Notes: generated from the letters alone by a model not told the origin. 64,000 bases of DNA from Exiguobacterium sp. BMC-KP (GCF_001275385.1 NZ_LGIW01000012.1:124001-188000); one strand, 5' to 3'; shown: positions 1 through 10,562, counted from the first letter of the stretch. Numbers and translations are program-made.

Positions 1-48
1 CAACGCCGCATTTTGATACGGATCATGCGTGTGATCGAGTTTTAACAT
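1..48 (-). CDS. Partial gene cut by left edge, unidentified
   Basis: A reverse-strand reading frame starts with ATG at position 48 and stays open for 16 codons to the window edge. A purine-rich Shine-Dalgarno (GAGAGGGG, around 58-66 on the reverse strand) sits about 9 nt before the ATG, so the start looks real. The visible N-terminus begins MLKLDHTHDPYQ, which I do not recognise. It is divergent from the gene at 191, and the 49-190 interval holds both promoters. Confidence 0.55.
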   Translation of the reverse strand, partial: MLKLDHTHDPYQNAAL

Positions 49-159
49 GAAATGGTTCCCCTCTCTAAATAGGTCTGTCTACCCTTTTCCCCTCTCTTTG
101 AACAATCATTCCTCGTTTTATAACATCCATTAAAATACACATAAAATTTTAAAATGGAT

Positions 160-165
160 TATAAT
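160..165 (+). promoter_or_regulatory. Probable -10 box before the 191 gene
   Basis: A perfect TATAAT lies 25 nt upstream of the chosen ATG and just before the Shine-Dalgarno. It is embedded in a short direct repeat (ATGGATT at 154 and 164). I see no convincing -35 at the right distance. Confidence 0.4.
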
Positions 166-190
166 GGATTTTAAAAAGGGTGGGCTTCTG

Positions 191-958
191 ATGTCACTTC
201 GCAAACGACTCGTAATGGGTATCGGACTGATTTTGCTGATATTAGGAATCGGTAAGCCGCTGACGGAAGCGGTTGTTCAAGCATTAAAGCCAAAAGCGGT
301 TCAAACGTCCGGGACCGATACACCTAGACTATGTAAACAAGACTGTCCAGAAAACGGCAAACCGCTGAATATTCCATTTCGTTCATGGTTTTCTAAAAAA
401 CCTGTTCAGGATGACGAAGATGGGCGTGCTTGGAAAACGAATCAAAAGACTGAGCCAATAAAAAAAATCAAACGAAAACCAAATAATGTGATCATTGTAG
501 GATTCAAAAATGTCGAGCAGATCTTGAATGGAAAGGGACGATCGTCCTTATCGATGCTACTTATGAGCCTGCTTGTTCTTCCTCTAGTCATAATAAGCTA
601 TATCGTTTGGCGGAAACGTCGAAAGACCAAGAAACAAGACGAGGAATCGATAAAAGCTGACATCCCGTCACAGTCCCTAGCTAACGACTTTGTTTCAACT
701 GAGAACCCGATCGAGCTACCAGATGCCTGGATTCGCAAACAACTCATCCAGTTCAATCACATACTCCCGGTCCGCTTACAGCGACATGATACAGAAACAC
801 TTCAGGAATGGTGCCTGCGTATCGGATTCCAACCTTCACCTATCCTAACAAAAACCTATCTCTTAGAACGCTACACAGAACGAGCTACTACGATATCGGA
901 GATGGACAAGCAAACGATTCAGAGAGAATTCGGAGCCTTCTTCCATCAGTTTGATTGA
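191..958 (+). CDS. Membrane protein with DUF4129-like C-terminal tail
   Basis: The 255-aa product has an N-terminal hydrophobic segment (about residues 7-22), a polar Lys-rich stretch, a second membrane helix near residues 119-140 followed by a basic RKRRKTKK stop-transfer, and a C-terminal soluble tail. The tail pattern (H-x-TET-x-x-E, then a Leu/Tyr/Arg-rich helix ending in a Phe-rich segment) resembles the DUF4129 domain found in proteins linked to transglutaminase-like membrane enzymes; that is a family impression, not a search. I start at 191, not the in-frame ATG at 164, because AAAAGGGTGGG sits 8 nt before it. No function can be assigned. Confidence 0.6.
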   Translation: MSLRKRLVMGIGLILLILGIGKPLTEAVVQALKPKAVQTSGTDTPRLCKQDCPENGKPLNIPFRSWFSKKPVQDDEDGRAWKTNQKTEPIKKIKRKPNNVIIVGFKNVEQILNGKGRSSLSMLLMSLLVLPLVIISYIVWRKRRKTKKQDEESIKADIPSQSLANDFVSTENPIELPDAWIRKQLIQFNHILPVRLQRHDTETLQEWCLRIGFQPSPILTKTYLLERYTERATTISEMDKQTIQREFGAFFHQFD

Positions 959-1007
959 AACTTTTTGAAACGAATGACGTAAATGGAACAGGAAAGGGGA
1001 GATGATG

Positions 1008-1514
1008 ATGTACCTAGCAGATGCCGTGAAACTAAAGAGTATTTTGAGGAAGCAACTCGATCAACTAATCGAAGAAATGGAGCGCGTAGCGTTCATTGAT
1101 TTAGAGAAGGGAGAAGCACTCCCCGCGCAACAAGGACGGACCTTAATCGACGTCGAAGCCGCAATGGATATCGTACGTCATGATATGCGAGTCTTGGATC
1201 GACTCGTCTATACGGCGAATCTAAACACCGTGATCGTGACAGATGAAGGAGAAATGCCGCTCGTCGAAGCAATCGAGTGGGCTACCCAATTGCGGGCCAA
1301 ATCACAAAACTATCAGATGCTTGCAAGTCGACCGAAACGCGAGTTCCAATATGGATTTGAAGGGACGACAATCATTCGTCATGCCTTATTTGATCCCGAT
1401 GCCTATCGCCTAAAAGCGGAAGAAGTGGAACGCCAAGCGCATAAAGTATCCAATGCGATTAATGCTGCGAACTACCAGACGACGATTGATTTTGACGGTG
1501 GACGTTATATGTAA
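1008..1514 (+). CDS. DIP1984/DUF6847-like conserved protein
   Basis: A 168-aa soluble, strongly helical protein. The N-terminal pattern (LADAVKLKSILRKQLDQL), the ID-x-x-A segment, the central NLNT...MPLVEAIEWATQLRAK helix and a length near 160 residues resemble the DIP1984 family (DUF6847), whose function is unknown. Three in-frame ATGs stand at 1002, 1005 and 1008; I prefer 1008 because AAAGGGGA ends at 1000 and gives the most normal spacing. The gene lies 40-50 nt after the DUF4129-like gene and could be co-transcribed with it. A hairpin without a U-tract follows the stop. Confidence 0.6.
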   Translation: MYLADAVKLKSILRKQLDQLIEEMERVAFIDLEKGEALPAQQGRTLIDVEAAMDIVRHDMRVLDRLVYTANLNTVIVTDEGEMPLVEAIEWATQLRAKSQNYQMLASRPKREFQYGFEGTTIIRHALFDPDAYRLKAEEVERQAHKVSNAINAANYQTTIDFDGGRYM

Positions 1515-1549
1515 CTCCTTGACGCGGTGAGACTCCTCGTCAAGGGTAA

Positions 1550-1713
1550 GGGACGGACCTCAATTTTCCTCTGTGGAGAAGAGATGGCGACGGCAAACCG
1601 ATGACCACGAACCATTGACAGAATGACCTGTTACCTTTGACCACCTATGGAACCCTGATGCTTTTTTCCGTCCCCGGTCCCTGTCGTTTCTTTGAGAAAC
1701 GGCAGGGATTTTT
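1550..1713 (+). promoter_or_regulatory. Structured leader with terminator, candidate riboswitch
   Basis: The 255-nt gap before the yhdH-like gene contains a long-range pairing GGGACGGA (1550-1557) with TCCGTCCC (1667-1674), closing about 110 nt. It is followed at once by a strong intrinsic terminator: a 12-bp stem 1679-1690/1696-1707 with one G-U pair, loop TTTGA and a T-run at 1709-1713. GGACC at 1555-1559 can alternatively pair with GGTCC at 1676-1680, which overlaps the terminator's 5' arm. This is the architecture of an attenuating riboswitch. I compared it by eye with TPP, SAM, FMN, lysine, c-di-GMP, preQ1 and T-box cores and recognised none. Confidence 0.55.
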
Positions 1714-1769
1714 AGTGTGTCGATGGAAACAACAGGGTATAGAGAAGCACAAGAGAAAGGAGAGAAATC

Positions 1770-2753
1770 ATGGAACACACTTTTTCAGCATTCGTCGTAC
1801 GAGAAGTAGACGGATCATATGAGGGAATAATCGAGACGAAACATGTCGATGATTTACCAGAGGGAGACGTCCTGATTCGTGTCACATACTCATGCGTCAA
1901 CTATAAAGATGCTTTATCGATGTCTGGTAATCGAGGGGTGACGAAATCTTATCCACATACACCAGGCGTTGATGCAGCAGGATACATCGAACAGACGACA
2001 GATGCACGGTTTCAAACGGGGCAAGCCGTCGTCGTCAATGGCTTTGATTTTGGAATGAACACTTCTGGAGGGTTTCAAGAATACATACGTGTGCCAGCCG
2101 AGTGGGTGACGCCACTCCCGGAAGCAATCACTCCGTTAGAAGCGATGCGACATGGAACGGCAGGGTTGACGGCAGCACAATCGATCGATGAACTGTCACG
2201 AATTGTCTCGAAAGAGGCAGGACCGATCCTTGTGACAGGCGCAACGGGTGGCGTCGGTACGATTGCGATTGCTTTACTCATCCGCCTAGGATACACAGTA
2301 CATGCCGTAACTGGTAAACGAACAGAACAAGAACGGTTGCTTGAAAAAGGTGTTGCTGAGGTATTAGACCGCGCTATGTTCCTAGAAGAAACGGAACGTC
2401 CATTAAAAAAAGGAACATATGCCGGCGTCATTGATACGGTGGGTGGACCATTACTCGCATCCGTCATTCGCTTCGTACAGTATGGTGGTGTCGTGACGAC
2501 ATGTGGGAACGTCGGTGGAGCAGAGATGACGTTGACAGTCTATCCCTTCATTCTACGTGGCGTTCGTTTGATCGGAATCGATGCGGTCCAAACTCCGATT
2601 GCATACCGAGAAAAGTTATGGCAACGTTTAGCAAATGAGTGGCAAGTCAGTCTTGCGTCAGAAGTCGACGTCAAAGCACTAAAAGACTTACCAGAAATCG
2701 CAGAAGCCTTGCTGACTTCTCGTCATCGTGGTCGAACTGTCATCGAAATTTAA
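1770..2753 (+). CDS. YhdH/YhfP-family quinone oxidoreductase (acryloyl-CoA reductase-like)
   Basis: A zinc-independent medium-chain dehydrogenase/reductase of 327 aa, the usual length for the YhdH/YhfP subgroup. An N-terminal GroES-like part contains VNYKDALS (about 44-50) and HTPGVDAAG (63-71). The NADPH-binding Rossmann part follows, with VTGATGGVGT at 155-164. Enzymes of this subgroup reduce acryloyl-CoA or quinone-like enones with NADPH in the cytosol; the substrate here is unknown. The start is supported by AGAAAGGAGAG. The upstream attenuator-like leader suggests expression is controlled by a ligand or stress-sensing RNA. Confidence 0.85.
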   Translation: MEHTFSAFVVREVDGSYEGIIETKHVDDLPEGDVLIRVTYSCVNYKDALSMSGNRGVTKSYPHTPGVDAAGYIEQTTDARFQTGQAVVVNGFDFGMNTSGGFQEYIRVPAEWVTPLPEAITPLEAMRHGTAGLTAAQSIDELSRIVSKEAGPILVTGATGGVGTIAIALLIRLGYTVHAVTGKRTEQERLLEKGVAEVLDRAMFLEETERPLKKGTYAGVIDTVGGPLLASVIRFVQYGGVVTTCGNVGGAEMTLTVYPFILRGVRLIGIDAVQTPIAYREKLWQRLANEWQVSLASEVDVKALKDLPEIAEALLTSRHRGRTVIEI

Positions 2754-2820
2754 ATATTTCGAGTAAACATTGGTGGTATAGTGGGAAAAAACTGTGTCGA
2801 CTTTTCAGGAGGAACCATAC

Positions 2821-3693
2821 ATGAGTGAACACCAACAAGAACAAGAAAAAGAACGACAGTCTCGTCGAGAAAGACGGAAACAGAAACGCAATCGTCGAGG
2901 GATTGCTTTCGGCGGTATTCTAGCGACGGTATTCATCGTCGGTGGTTGGTTGTATATGTTAACGAATAACGATGCTTCTCAAGCAACATCCACGCTTGAA
3001 AAGCCGAAAACAACGGATCAAGCAACGAAAAACGATGAGTCAAAGAAAGAAACAGCGGCGACGAAAGATAAAAAAGAAGCGAAAACAGAGAAGAAGAAAA
3101 CAAAGAAAAAAGCAGCGGAGTATGCGCAAGCGGCTTGGGTGACGCGTCCGTTCGCGAACGTCTACGGCGATACGAGTCGTAGTAGTGTCATCTACAAAGC
3201 AGATTTAGGTGATGTCTATGAGGTACTAGATGCAAAAGACGGCATGGTCCATCTCAAGCTCAATGACAGTATCGAAGGGTACTTACCGGAAAGTGATGTT
3301 CGTTTGGAAGCACCGAAAGGAACATCAGACAAAGCAGTCCTTACGGCACTCTCGCAAGCCGTTGCTAACCAACCCATCGACAAGCCGGAGCAGTATCTCG
3401 GAAAACCGATTGCTGAATTCGAAGCGAAATACGGTGCTGTCGGTAATACACAAAAGGATGCCGTCAATACGTATTACTTCTCGAATGCAGGGTATTTGCT
3501 CGTCGTCTCGGATGGAATCATTGAAGCAATCGACTGGACGAACGCTTCAACGAGCGCGCTGTCAACGCTTGGTGAGCCCGTCGTTGATACGAGCTATGGG
3601 ACATGGTATGAGGGAGATTCATTACAACTAAAAGTGTTCCCAGATAACGGCAAGATGCGTCTACGCCTTGCGCGTGATCCTGGTCAAGAATGA
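2821..3693 (+). CDS. Membrane-anchored protein with extracellular SH3-like domain
   Basis: A 290-aa protein with a very basic, Arg/Lys/Gln-rich cytoplasmic N-terminus (residues 1-26), one membrane helix (about 27-47), a long Lys/Glu/Thr linker (about 55-103), a bacterial SH3-like segment (about 104-160, with repeated V-Y-x-V/L strands) and a C-terminal alpha/beta segment I cannot name. The topology suggests an envelope protein reaching toward peptidoglycan. The start at 2821 follows TTCAGGAGGAACC at ideal spacing; an in-frame upstream ATG at 2794 has no such site. A strong terminator follows, so it is probably monocistronic. Confidence 0.6.
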   Translation: MSEHQQEQEKERQSRRERRKQKRNRRGIAFGGILATVFIVGGWLYMLTNNDASQATSTLEKPKTTDQATKNDESKKETAATKDKKEAKTEKKKTKKKAAEYAQAAWVTRPFANVYGDTSRSSVIYKADLGDVYEVLDAKDGMVHLKLNDSIEGYLPESDVRLEAPKGTSDKAVLTALSQAVANQPIDKPEQYLGKPIAEFEAKYGAVGNTQKDAVNTYYFSNAGYLLVVSDGIIEAIDWTNASTSALSTLGEPVVDTSYGTWYEGDSLQLKVFPDNGKMRLRLARDPGQE

Positions 3694-3696
3694 ATG

Positions 3697-3735
3697 AAAG
3701 ACGAATTCGCTTCAAGCGAATTCGTCTTTTTTTTT
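3697..3735 (+). terminator. Intrinsic terminator after SH3 protein
   Basis: A 15-bp stem AAGACGAATTCGCTT/AAGCGAATTCGTCTT with a one-base loop is followed by nine T. Confidence 0.9.
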
Positions 3736-3740
3736 GCACA

Positions 3741-3770
3741 AAAAACCTCCCGAGTCCGACACTCGGGAGG
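3741..3770 (-). terminator. Intrinsic terminator of the M4 protease
   Basis: On the reverse strand a 10-bp stem (CCTCCCGAGT/ACTCGGGAGG) with a 5-nt loop runs into a T-run (A's at 3741-3745). Confidence 0.9.
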
Positions 3771-3801
3771 AAATATGAAAATCCTTTGGGAGGAGATTTT
3801 C

Positions 3802-5331
<1,530 letters not shown>

Positions 5332-5380
5332 CTATGCCAAAGAATCAAGAAAGCGAGAATAAGTCATTCGGATTAAATAG

Positions 5381-5395
5381 AATTTTCTGAATATA
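5381..5395 (-). promoter_or_regulatory. CodY-like box upstream of M4 protease
   Basis: Read on the plus strand, 5381-5395 is AATTTTCTGAATATA. It matches the CodY consensus AATTTTCWGAAAATT at 13 of 15 positions. The same 12-mer ATATTCAGAAAA recurs before the InhA-type protease at 7603-7614. Confidence 0.55.
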
Positions 5396-5444
5396 GTCCG
5401 TAGTACCTGTACTGAATTATTAAGTGTAAAAGATATTTCAGCAC

Positions 5445-5472
5445 AAAAAAGAACCATTCAAGAGAATGGTTC
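5445..5472 (-). terminator. Intrinsic terminator of GyrI-like gene
   Basis: The reverse-strand stem GAACCATT/AATGGTTC is followed by six T and overlaps the stop codon region of the gene at 5471. Confidence 0.85.
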
Positions 5473-5902
5473 AGAGAATCCGTTGATAGAGATGATGAAC
5501 GTCATCTCGTGTCTCATCAATCTTAAAGTCATGTGGATCGAGTTCGATTCCTTGTTTTGAAGCAAAACGTTGGATTTTCTCAAATGACTTCCAAATTTCG
5601 ATATCCGGTCCTTCGTGCTTCCAAAAAACATAACGTGCAGCAGGAATCCGGTGACCTTTCATACCTTTGGGAATCTGTTCGAGCGACGAAACAGGATATC
5701 CGACGCATTGCGAATATTTGGTTCCATGTCGTTCGAGCGAGATGTCGAGCGGATAACTGTCCAGTTTTGCAGGTATCTCATGCGAACGTCTTGAAAATTC
5801 ACGCCAGAGTTCCGGCATCAATGTATGCAACTCGTTCTCTTCACAAGTCAGTCCAAGTCCAACAAAATAAAATTCATGGCGTTCAACAATTTTTGGATGC
5901 AT
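5471..5902 (-). CDS. GyrI-like / effector-binding domain protein
   Basis: A stand-alone 143-aa domain. Paired beta-alpha-beta repeats, the YSQCVGYPV strand and a C-terminal FKIDETRDDVHHLYQRIL helix fit the GyrI-like small-molecule-binding fold that forms the effector domain of many MerR and AraC regulators. There is no DNA-binding domain, so it probably binds or sequesters a ligand rather than acting as a regulator. It shares strand with the HD-GYP gene 18 nt upstream and may be in its transcript. Confidence 0.65.
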   Translation of the reverse strand: MHPKIVERHEFYFVGLGLTCEENELHTLMPELWREFSRRSHEIPAKLDSYPLDISLERHGTKYSQCVGYPVSSLEQIPKGMKGHRIPAARYVFWKHEGPDIEIWKSFEKIQRFASKQGIELDPHDFKIDETRDDVHHLYQRIL

Positions 5903-5920
5903 CAGAAACTCCCTTCCTTC

Positions 5921-7408
5921 TTATGACACGTCCTCGACGGGCGAACGCTTCAAGCTTAGAAATAAACGCGTAAAGGTGGCGTCCCATTGTGTGCCCATAC
6001 CTTCTTCTAAAATCGATAAGGCTTTTTCTGCGGGCATTCCCTTACGATAAGGACGGTCGGATGTCATCGCATCATATGCATCAGCAATAGCCATGATTCG
6101 ACCGAAGAGTGGAATGTCCTCTCCTACAAGACCTTCCGGATACCCCTTTCCGTCATAGCGTTCGTGATGGTACTTTACCCCGGGAAGAATCGGTTGTAAC
6201 GTCTTTGGAAGTTGAACTTGCGATAGAATGTGCACGCCGATGACTGGATGTTGCTGTATGATTTGAAATTCTTCGTCAGTAAGACGACCTTCTTTTAATA
6301 ACACATCGTCCCGAATACCGATTTTTCCAATGTCGTGTAATAGCGCTGACTTACGTAACAATTCAATTTGTTCAATCGGTAAATTAGCAGCGGTAGCGAT
6401 TTCAACTGAGTAGGCGGCAACACGAACAGAATGACCTGCCGTGTAAGGATCTCGGGCATCCAGTGTCGCAGCGAATAAGGTGAACAGGCTATCGAGTAAC
6501 TGTTCATTTTCTGTATCCCGCTTTTTGATTCCTTCCATCATCAGGTTAAAACCCGAAACGAGGTGGGAGAACTCGTCCGAATACGGATTCGGCAACGAGA
6601 CGAGTTGATTATTTTCGACATCTTGAATCCCTTGTTGAAGAGTAGCAATGGGTTTACGGATGTTTTCATAGAGAAGCAAGCTACAAAACGTCGCAACGGA
6701 TAAGATGACGACTAAAATGAGCGTCGCCCAACTCCAGTAGGAACGAAGGCTTTCATTTTCTGTTAGCTGAACAGCTGAAGCGAGGACGAACAGCATGATC
6801 GGAAAAACACCGATGATCAGTGTACTAATGAGCATTTTTTGCCTTAGCGTGACGACCGTCGTTTTTCTAGGGAAATCAAATCCGTGTTCGAACGCGTACT
6901 TCTCTAGTGTGAGTAGCATGTGTTCAGTAACACGATAAGTAAGAAAAAATTCAATTAAAGCATGCAGAATTGCGACAAGAACGGCACCAAAACAAGCAAG
7001 ACCAATCAAATAATACGGCATCTGTAACCACCCTTGAGAAATCGCGAGTGCTGTTAGCAAAGATGAGGGAATCGACAGACCTAAAAAATGTGGCCCCATG
7101 ATACGTCGGACAGTCAAGACCGGAAAACGATGTACCGTTTGATAAGCTTCTTGAAAAGAGACGAGTGAAGGAATGTCGTTTTGAAAAAATCGGCGTAAAG
7201 AAGCGACATGTCGGGAGTAGACTGTGTACTCCAGTAAAAACATCAGGCTAATAGACACGGTCATGATACCGATTAAAGTCAATTGTTCTATTCCAGTGAA
7301 GGTAAGCGTCTCAAAAATAAACAGACACCCGACGCCGAACACAGCGACGAATGAACCAATCAGATAGTTTCTAAGTAAGTGACGTTCAAAACGTTGTAAA
7401 GTGCTCAT
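5921..7408 (-). CDS. Membrane HD-GYP phosphodiesterase (c-di-GMP type)
   Basis: A 495-aa protein. Membrane helices occupy about residues 15-65, 110-160 and 190-250. A HAMP-like linker (about 250-300) leads into a C-terminal HD-GYP domain with HDIGK at 358-362, HHERYDGKGYPEG at 414-426 and DAYDAMTSDRPYR at 443-455. HD-GYP domains hydrolyse cyclic di-GMP (some act on other cyclic dinucleotides) in the cytosol. The complete metal and GYP motifs indicate an active enzyme. The long polytopic N-terminus is probably a sensor module of unknown signal. It is divergent from the InhA-type protease. Confidence 0.88.
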   Translation of the reverse strand: MSTLQRFERHLLRNYLIGSFVAVFGVGCLFIFETLTFTGIEQLTLIGIMTVSISLMFLLEYTVYSRHVASLRRFFQNDIPSLVSFQEAYQTVHRFPVLTVRRIMGPHFLGLSIPSSLLTALAISQGWLQMPYYLIGLACFGAVLVAILHALIEFFLTYRVTEHMLLTLEKYAFEHGFDFPRKTTVVTLRQKMLISTLIIGVFPIMLFVLASAVQLTENESLRSYWSWATLILVVILSVATFCSLLLYENIRKPIATLQQGIQDVENNQLVSLPNPYSDEFSHLVSGFNLMMEGIKKRDTENEQLLDSLFTLFAATLDARDPYTAGHSVRVAAYSVEIATAANLPIEQIELLRKSALLHDIGKIGIRDDVLLKEGRLTDEEFQIIQQHPVIGVHILSQVQLPKTLQPILPGVKYHHERYDGKGYPEGLVGEDIPLFGRIMAIADAYDAMTSDRPYRKGMPAEKALSILEEGMGTQWDATFTRLFLSLKRSPVEDVS

Positions 7409-7601
7409 TGTATTCTCCTTATTCTGTAATCAAAGTGCTTTCAGCGTACCGTGAAATAAAGTATGAAACATGGTCATTTTTACAAAAAAGGAAAGTGATT
7501 TTAAAAACTGATTAATTTAAATTCCAAAAAATAGGTCTGGTCGAAAAGAACTAATTATCTTAAAAGAGATTGATTAACGAAATAAAATAAACTAAGATTT
7601 G

Positions 7602-7616
7602 AATATTCAGAAAAGT
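7602..7616 (+). promoter_or_regulatory. CodY-like box and -10 before InhA-type protease
   Basis: AATATTCAGAAAAGT matches the CodY consensus at 13 of 15 positions and abuts a -10-like TATAGT (7616-7621). The placement suits repression by CodY under nutrient-rich conditions. Confidence 0.55.
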
Positions 7617-7661
7617 ATAGTAAACACGTACTTTTCACTACTACATAGGGGGTCAATTCAC

Positions 7662-10046
7662 GTGGGGAAAAAGAAACAGCTTAGCGTAGCCGTGTTGTCT
7701 GGAATTACGGCAGCAGCCTTTGCTGTTGGTCCGGTCTTACCTGGTGGGCAGGTAACATCGGTACAAGCAGCAGAAAAGGCAACAGTCGGTGCACCAATGG
7801 ATTTAAACACGATCGATCAGGATCGACTAGCGAAGGTGCTTGAAAAACGTGGGGTCATTTCAAAAGCAGCATCAGCAGAAGCGAAGCAACAAGCCGTCCA
7901 AAAGTATCTGGACAAAAAAGCAAACGGTAAACCAGCAGGTGATCATGAACACGAATCAAGCAAGGAAGCAGCTTTTGATAAAAAAACGAAGGACTTTTTG
8001 ACGAAACAAAAAGATAAGCTTGCGAAGCAATTGAAGAAGAAGCATGGTAACTATAAAAAAGGCAATCCAAATGGCTTCGTCAAAGTGGACAAAGCAAAAC
8101 AGGCAGCCTATAACGGTGCAACACGAACGGATAAAGTCCTCGTTCTTCTCGTTGAATATAGTGATTTTAAGCATAATAACGTCGTTCAAGAGCCAGGATA
8201 TATGTATTCGAATGACTTTAATCAGAAACACTATCAGGATCTTATGTTCGGAGACAAGGAGTTTGAACTCTTTAACGGAGATAAGGTAAAGACGTTTAAA
8301 CAATTCTATGAAGAACAATCTGGTGGAAGTTACACAGTAGACGGTACGGTTTCAAACTGGTTGACGGTTCCGGGAACGGCGAAGGATTATGGTTCTGATA
8401 ATCCAGCTGGTGGAAATGATAACTTACCGGGAGCAAAAGGACCACGTGGTCTCGTTAAGGACTCCTTAGCTGCTGCTGTTAAAGCTGGAGTTAATTTAGC
8501 AGATTATGATAAGTTCGACCAATATGATATGGATGGAGACGGCAATCTGAACGAACCAGATGGTCTTGTCGATCACTTGATGATCATCCATGCTGGTACA
8601 GGACAAGAAGCAGGTGGCGGTACGCTTGGTGACGATGCAATCTGGTCACACCGATGGACGTTAGATGGTGTTCATCCAGTAGCGAATACGACAGCAAGTG
8701 TTGATTACTGGGGTGGAAAGATGGCTGCTTATGATTATACAGTGCAGCCTGAGGATGGTGCAGTTGGTGTCTTTGCACACGAATTCGGTCATGATCTCGG
8801 ATTACCGGATGAGTACGATACGAAGTACACGGGGCAAGGTGAACCAGTCGCTTCATGGTCTATCATGAGTGGTGGTAGTTGGAACGGAAATATCGCAGGA
8901 ACAGAACCAACAAGTTTCTCACCACAAAATAAAGAATTTTTCCAAAATGTGATGGGCGGGAACTGGGCGAATATCCAACAAATCGATTTTGATTCTCTCG
9001 ATAAGTTAGGAACAGCTTCGTACCTCGATCAAAGTGTTACAAAATCGAAAAACCCAGGCATTATCAAAGTCAACCTACCGAAAAAACCTGTAAAAGGTAT
9101 TGCACCGGCATTTGGTAAAAAGTACTACTATAGTACGAAAGGAAATGATTTGCATACGTCGATGACATCACCAGAGTTTGATTTGACGAATGCAAAAGAA
9201 GCAAAGTTTGATTTCAAAACACTTTATGATGTCGAGTACGATTATGACTTCTTGACTGTTACAGCAACTGCGGATGGTCAATCGAAAGTCATCGATACGA
9301 TTGGTGATGAAGATACAGATGGCGATCAGCGTGCAGAATCAACAAAAGGAGCATGGGTGGATAAATCCTATGATTTGAGCGAATTCGCTGGTAAGAAAGT
9401 CACATTGAAATTTGATTACGTTGGGGATGCTGGACTTGCACTTGACGGATTTGCGCTTGATAACGCGAAGTTGACAGTCGACGGTAAAGTCGTCTTTGAA
9501 GACGATGCAGAAGGTACACCGAAATTCACGCTTGACGGTTTCGTTACATCAGACGGTTTTTCTTACGCAGATAACGCATACTATCTCGAATGGCGTAACT
9601 ATGCAGGTTCGGATAAAGCACTCGAACATGCACGCGGCGTGAAGTATAACACAGGGCTTGTCGTTTGGTACGGTGATTCAAGCTTCGACGATAACTGGGT
9701 TGGTGTACACCCAGGTGAAGGATTCCTTGGAGTTGTTGACTCCCATCCTGAAGCAATCGTCGGAACACTCAATGGTAAGCCGGTTACGACAGGAAGCACA
9801 CGTTACCAAATCGCAGATGCTGCGTTTAGCTTTGATAAAGCACCTGCATGGTTGATTGATTCCCCATCACGTGGAACGTACGACTATAAAGGTCTTCCAG
9901 GTGTGACGAAATTCGATGATTCAAAATCGTACATCAATCAGTTAATTCCGGATGCAGGAAAATTGCTTCCGAACAACGGCTTGAAGATTGAAGTCATTGG
10001 TGAAGCAAAAGATAACTCTGCTGGAGCTGTCTGGATCCACCGTTAA
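7662..10046 (+). CDS. Secreted M6 metalloprotease, immune inhibitor A family
   Basis: A 794-aa secreted protease of the immune-inhibitor-A (InhA) type. It has a Sec signal peptide (about 1-36, ending near VQAAEKA), a charged propeptide, a catalytic M6 domain with the zinc motif [11 protein letters not shown] at 373-383, and a C-terminal beta-rich part including a MAM/CBM-like segment and an Asp-rich stretch ([14 protein letters not shown]) likely to bind calcium. I start at GTG 7662 because AGGGGGT lies just upstream and a proper signal peptide begins there; an in-frame TTG at 7599 would add 21 residues lacking signal character. InhA homologues digest host or environmental proteins. Confidence 0.92.
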   Translation: MGKKKQLSVAVLSGITAAAFAVGPVLPGGQVTSVQAAEKATVGAPMDLNTIDQDRLAKVLEKRGVISKAASAEAKQQAVQKYLDKKANGKPAGDHEHESSKEAAFDKKTKDFLTKQKDKLAKQLKKKHGNYKKGNPNGFVKVDKAKQAAYNGATRTDKVLVLLVEYSDFKHNNVVQEPGYMYSNDFNQKHYQDLMFGDKEFELFNGDKVKTFKQFYEEQSGGSYTVDGTVSNWLTVPGTAKDYGSDNPAGGNDNLPGAKGPRGLVKDSLAAAVKAGVNLADYDKFDQYDMDGDGNLNEPDGLVDHLMIIHAGTGQEAGGGTLGDDAIWSHRWTLDGVHPVANTTASVDYWGGKMAAYDYTVQPEDGAVGVFAHEFGHDLGLPDEYDTKYTGQGEPVASWSIMSGGSWNGNIAGTEPTSFSPQNKEFFQNVMGGNWANIQQIDFDSLDKLGTASYLDQSVTKSKNPGIIKVNLPKKPVKGIAPAFGKKYYYSTKGNDLHTSMTSPEFDLTNAKEAKFDFKTLYDVEYDYDFLTVTATADGQSKVIDTIGDEDTDGDQRAESTKGAWVDKSYDLSEFAGKKVTLKFDYVGDAGLALDGFALDNAKLTVDGKVVFEDDAEGTPKFTLDGFVTSDGFSYADNAYYLEWRNYAGSDKALEHARGVKYNTGLVVWYGDSSFDDNWVGVHPGEGFLGVVDSHPEAIVGTLNGKPVTTGSTRYQIADAAFSFDKAPAWLIDSPSRGTYDYKGLPGVTKFDDSKSYINQLIPDAGKLLPNNGLKIEVIGEAKDNSAGAVWIHR

Positions 10047-10051
10047 AATAA

Positions 10052-10090
10052 AAAACTGGTTCAGTTTCGGCTGAACTGGTTTTTTATTTT
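10052..10090 (+). terminator. Intrinsic terminator of InhA-type gene
   Basis: An 11-bp stem AACTGGTTCAG/CTGAACTGGTT (two G-U pairs) with a 6-nt loop is followed by a T-run. Confidence 0.85.
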
Positions 10091-10140
10091 AGTTACGTAT
10101 AATAAGTGGAATCAATTGGAAAAAACATTGGTCTGACAAC

Positions 10141-10319
10141 TTGACTTTTAAAGCGCATCCATTCTATACTTACGTTAGCTTAATATTGTTATTGTCATTA
10201 CGGATTCACATCGTGTCACGAACAATCTTTTCGTTGCTCCATGTATTTCGGGACAATAATGAATTCTTTTCATATGCTCAGCATATGTATTAAGTAATTT
10301 ATTTTTGGAGGTTGTTCCC
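10141..10319 (+). promoter_or_regulatory. Promoter and long cold-shock leader
   Basis: TTGACT (10141-10146) and TATACT (10165-10170), 18 nt apart, make a good vegetative promoter. Transcription would start near 10177, giving a leader of roughly 140 nt before the csp start codon. Long leaders of this kind in cold-shock mRNAs refold with temperature; that behaviour is inferred from the family. AATTTATTTTTGGAGG provides the ribosome site. Confidence 0.6.
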
Positions 10320-10520
10320 ATGAACACAGGTAAAGTAAAATGGTTTAACGCAGAAAAAGGTTTCGGTTTCATCGAAGTTGAAGGCGGAGAAGACGTATTC
10401 GTACATTTCTCAGCAATCACTGGTGAAGGCTTCAAAACTCTTGACGAAGGTCAAGAAGTTGAGTTCGAAATCACTGAAGGCGCACGTGGAGCACAAGCTG
10501 CTAACGTCGTAAAACTTTAA
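10320..10520 (+). CDS. Cold-shock protein, CspA/CspB family
   Basis: A 66-aa single OB-fold cold-shock domain of standard length. RNP1 is KGFGFI at 13-18 and RNP2 is VFVHF at 26-30, with the usual aromatic surface (Trp8, Phe15, Phe17, Phe27, Phe30). It acts as an RNA chaperone binding single-stranded nucleic acid in the cytosol. The start at 10320 follows GGAGG at normal spacing; the in-frame ATG at 10305 lies before the ribosome site and is rejected. It is monocistronic with its own promoter and terminator. Confidence 0.95.
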   Translation: MNTGKVKWFNAEKGFGFIEVEGGEDVFVHFSAITGEGFKTLDEGQEVEFEITEGARGAQAANVVKL

Positions 10521-10535
10521 TTTCAACTATTCAAT

Positions 10536-10562
10536 CGTCCCTTTTTGGAGGGACGGTTTTTT
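10536..10562 (+). terminator. Intrinsic terminator of csp gene
   Basis: The stem CGTCCCT/AGGGACG with a 6-nt loop is followed by a T-run. Confidence 0.85.

Noticed and set aside
1515-1540. Terminator just after the DIP1984-like gene
   Set aside because: CTTGACG/CGTCAAG forms a hairpin but no T-run follows, so I do not call it an intrinsic terminator.
1949-1957. Perfect DnaA-box 9-mer inside the YhdH-like gene
   Set aside because: Isolated and explained by the codons for Tyr-Pro-His; one copy alone is near chance expectation.
7599-7661. N-terminal extension of the InhA-type protease from TTG
   Set aside because: It lies upstream of the ribosome site and over the promoter/CodY region, and destroys the signal peptide.
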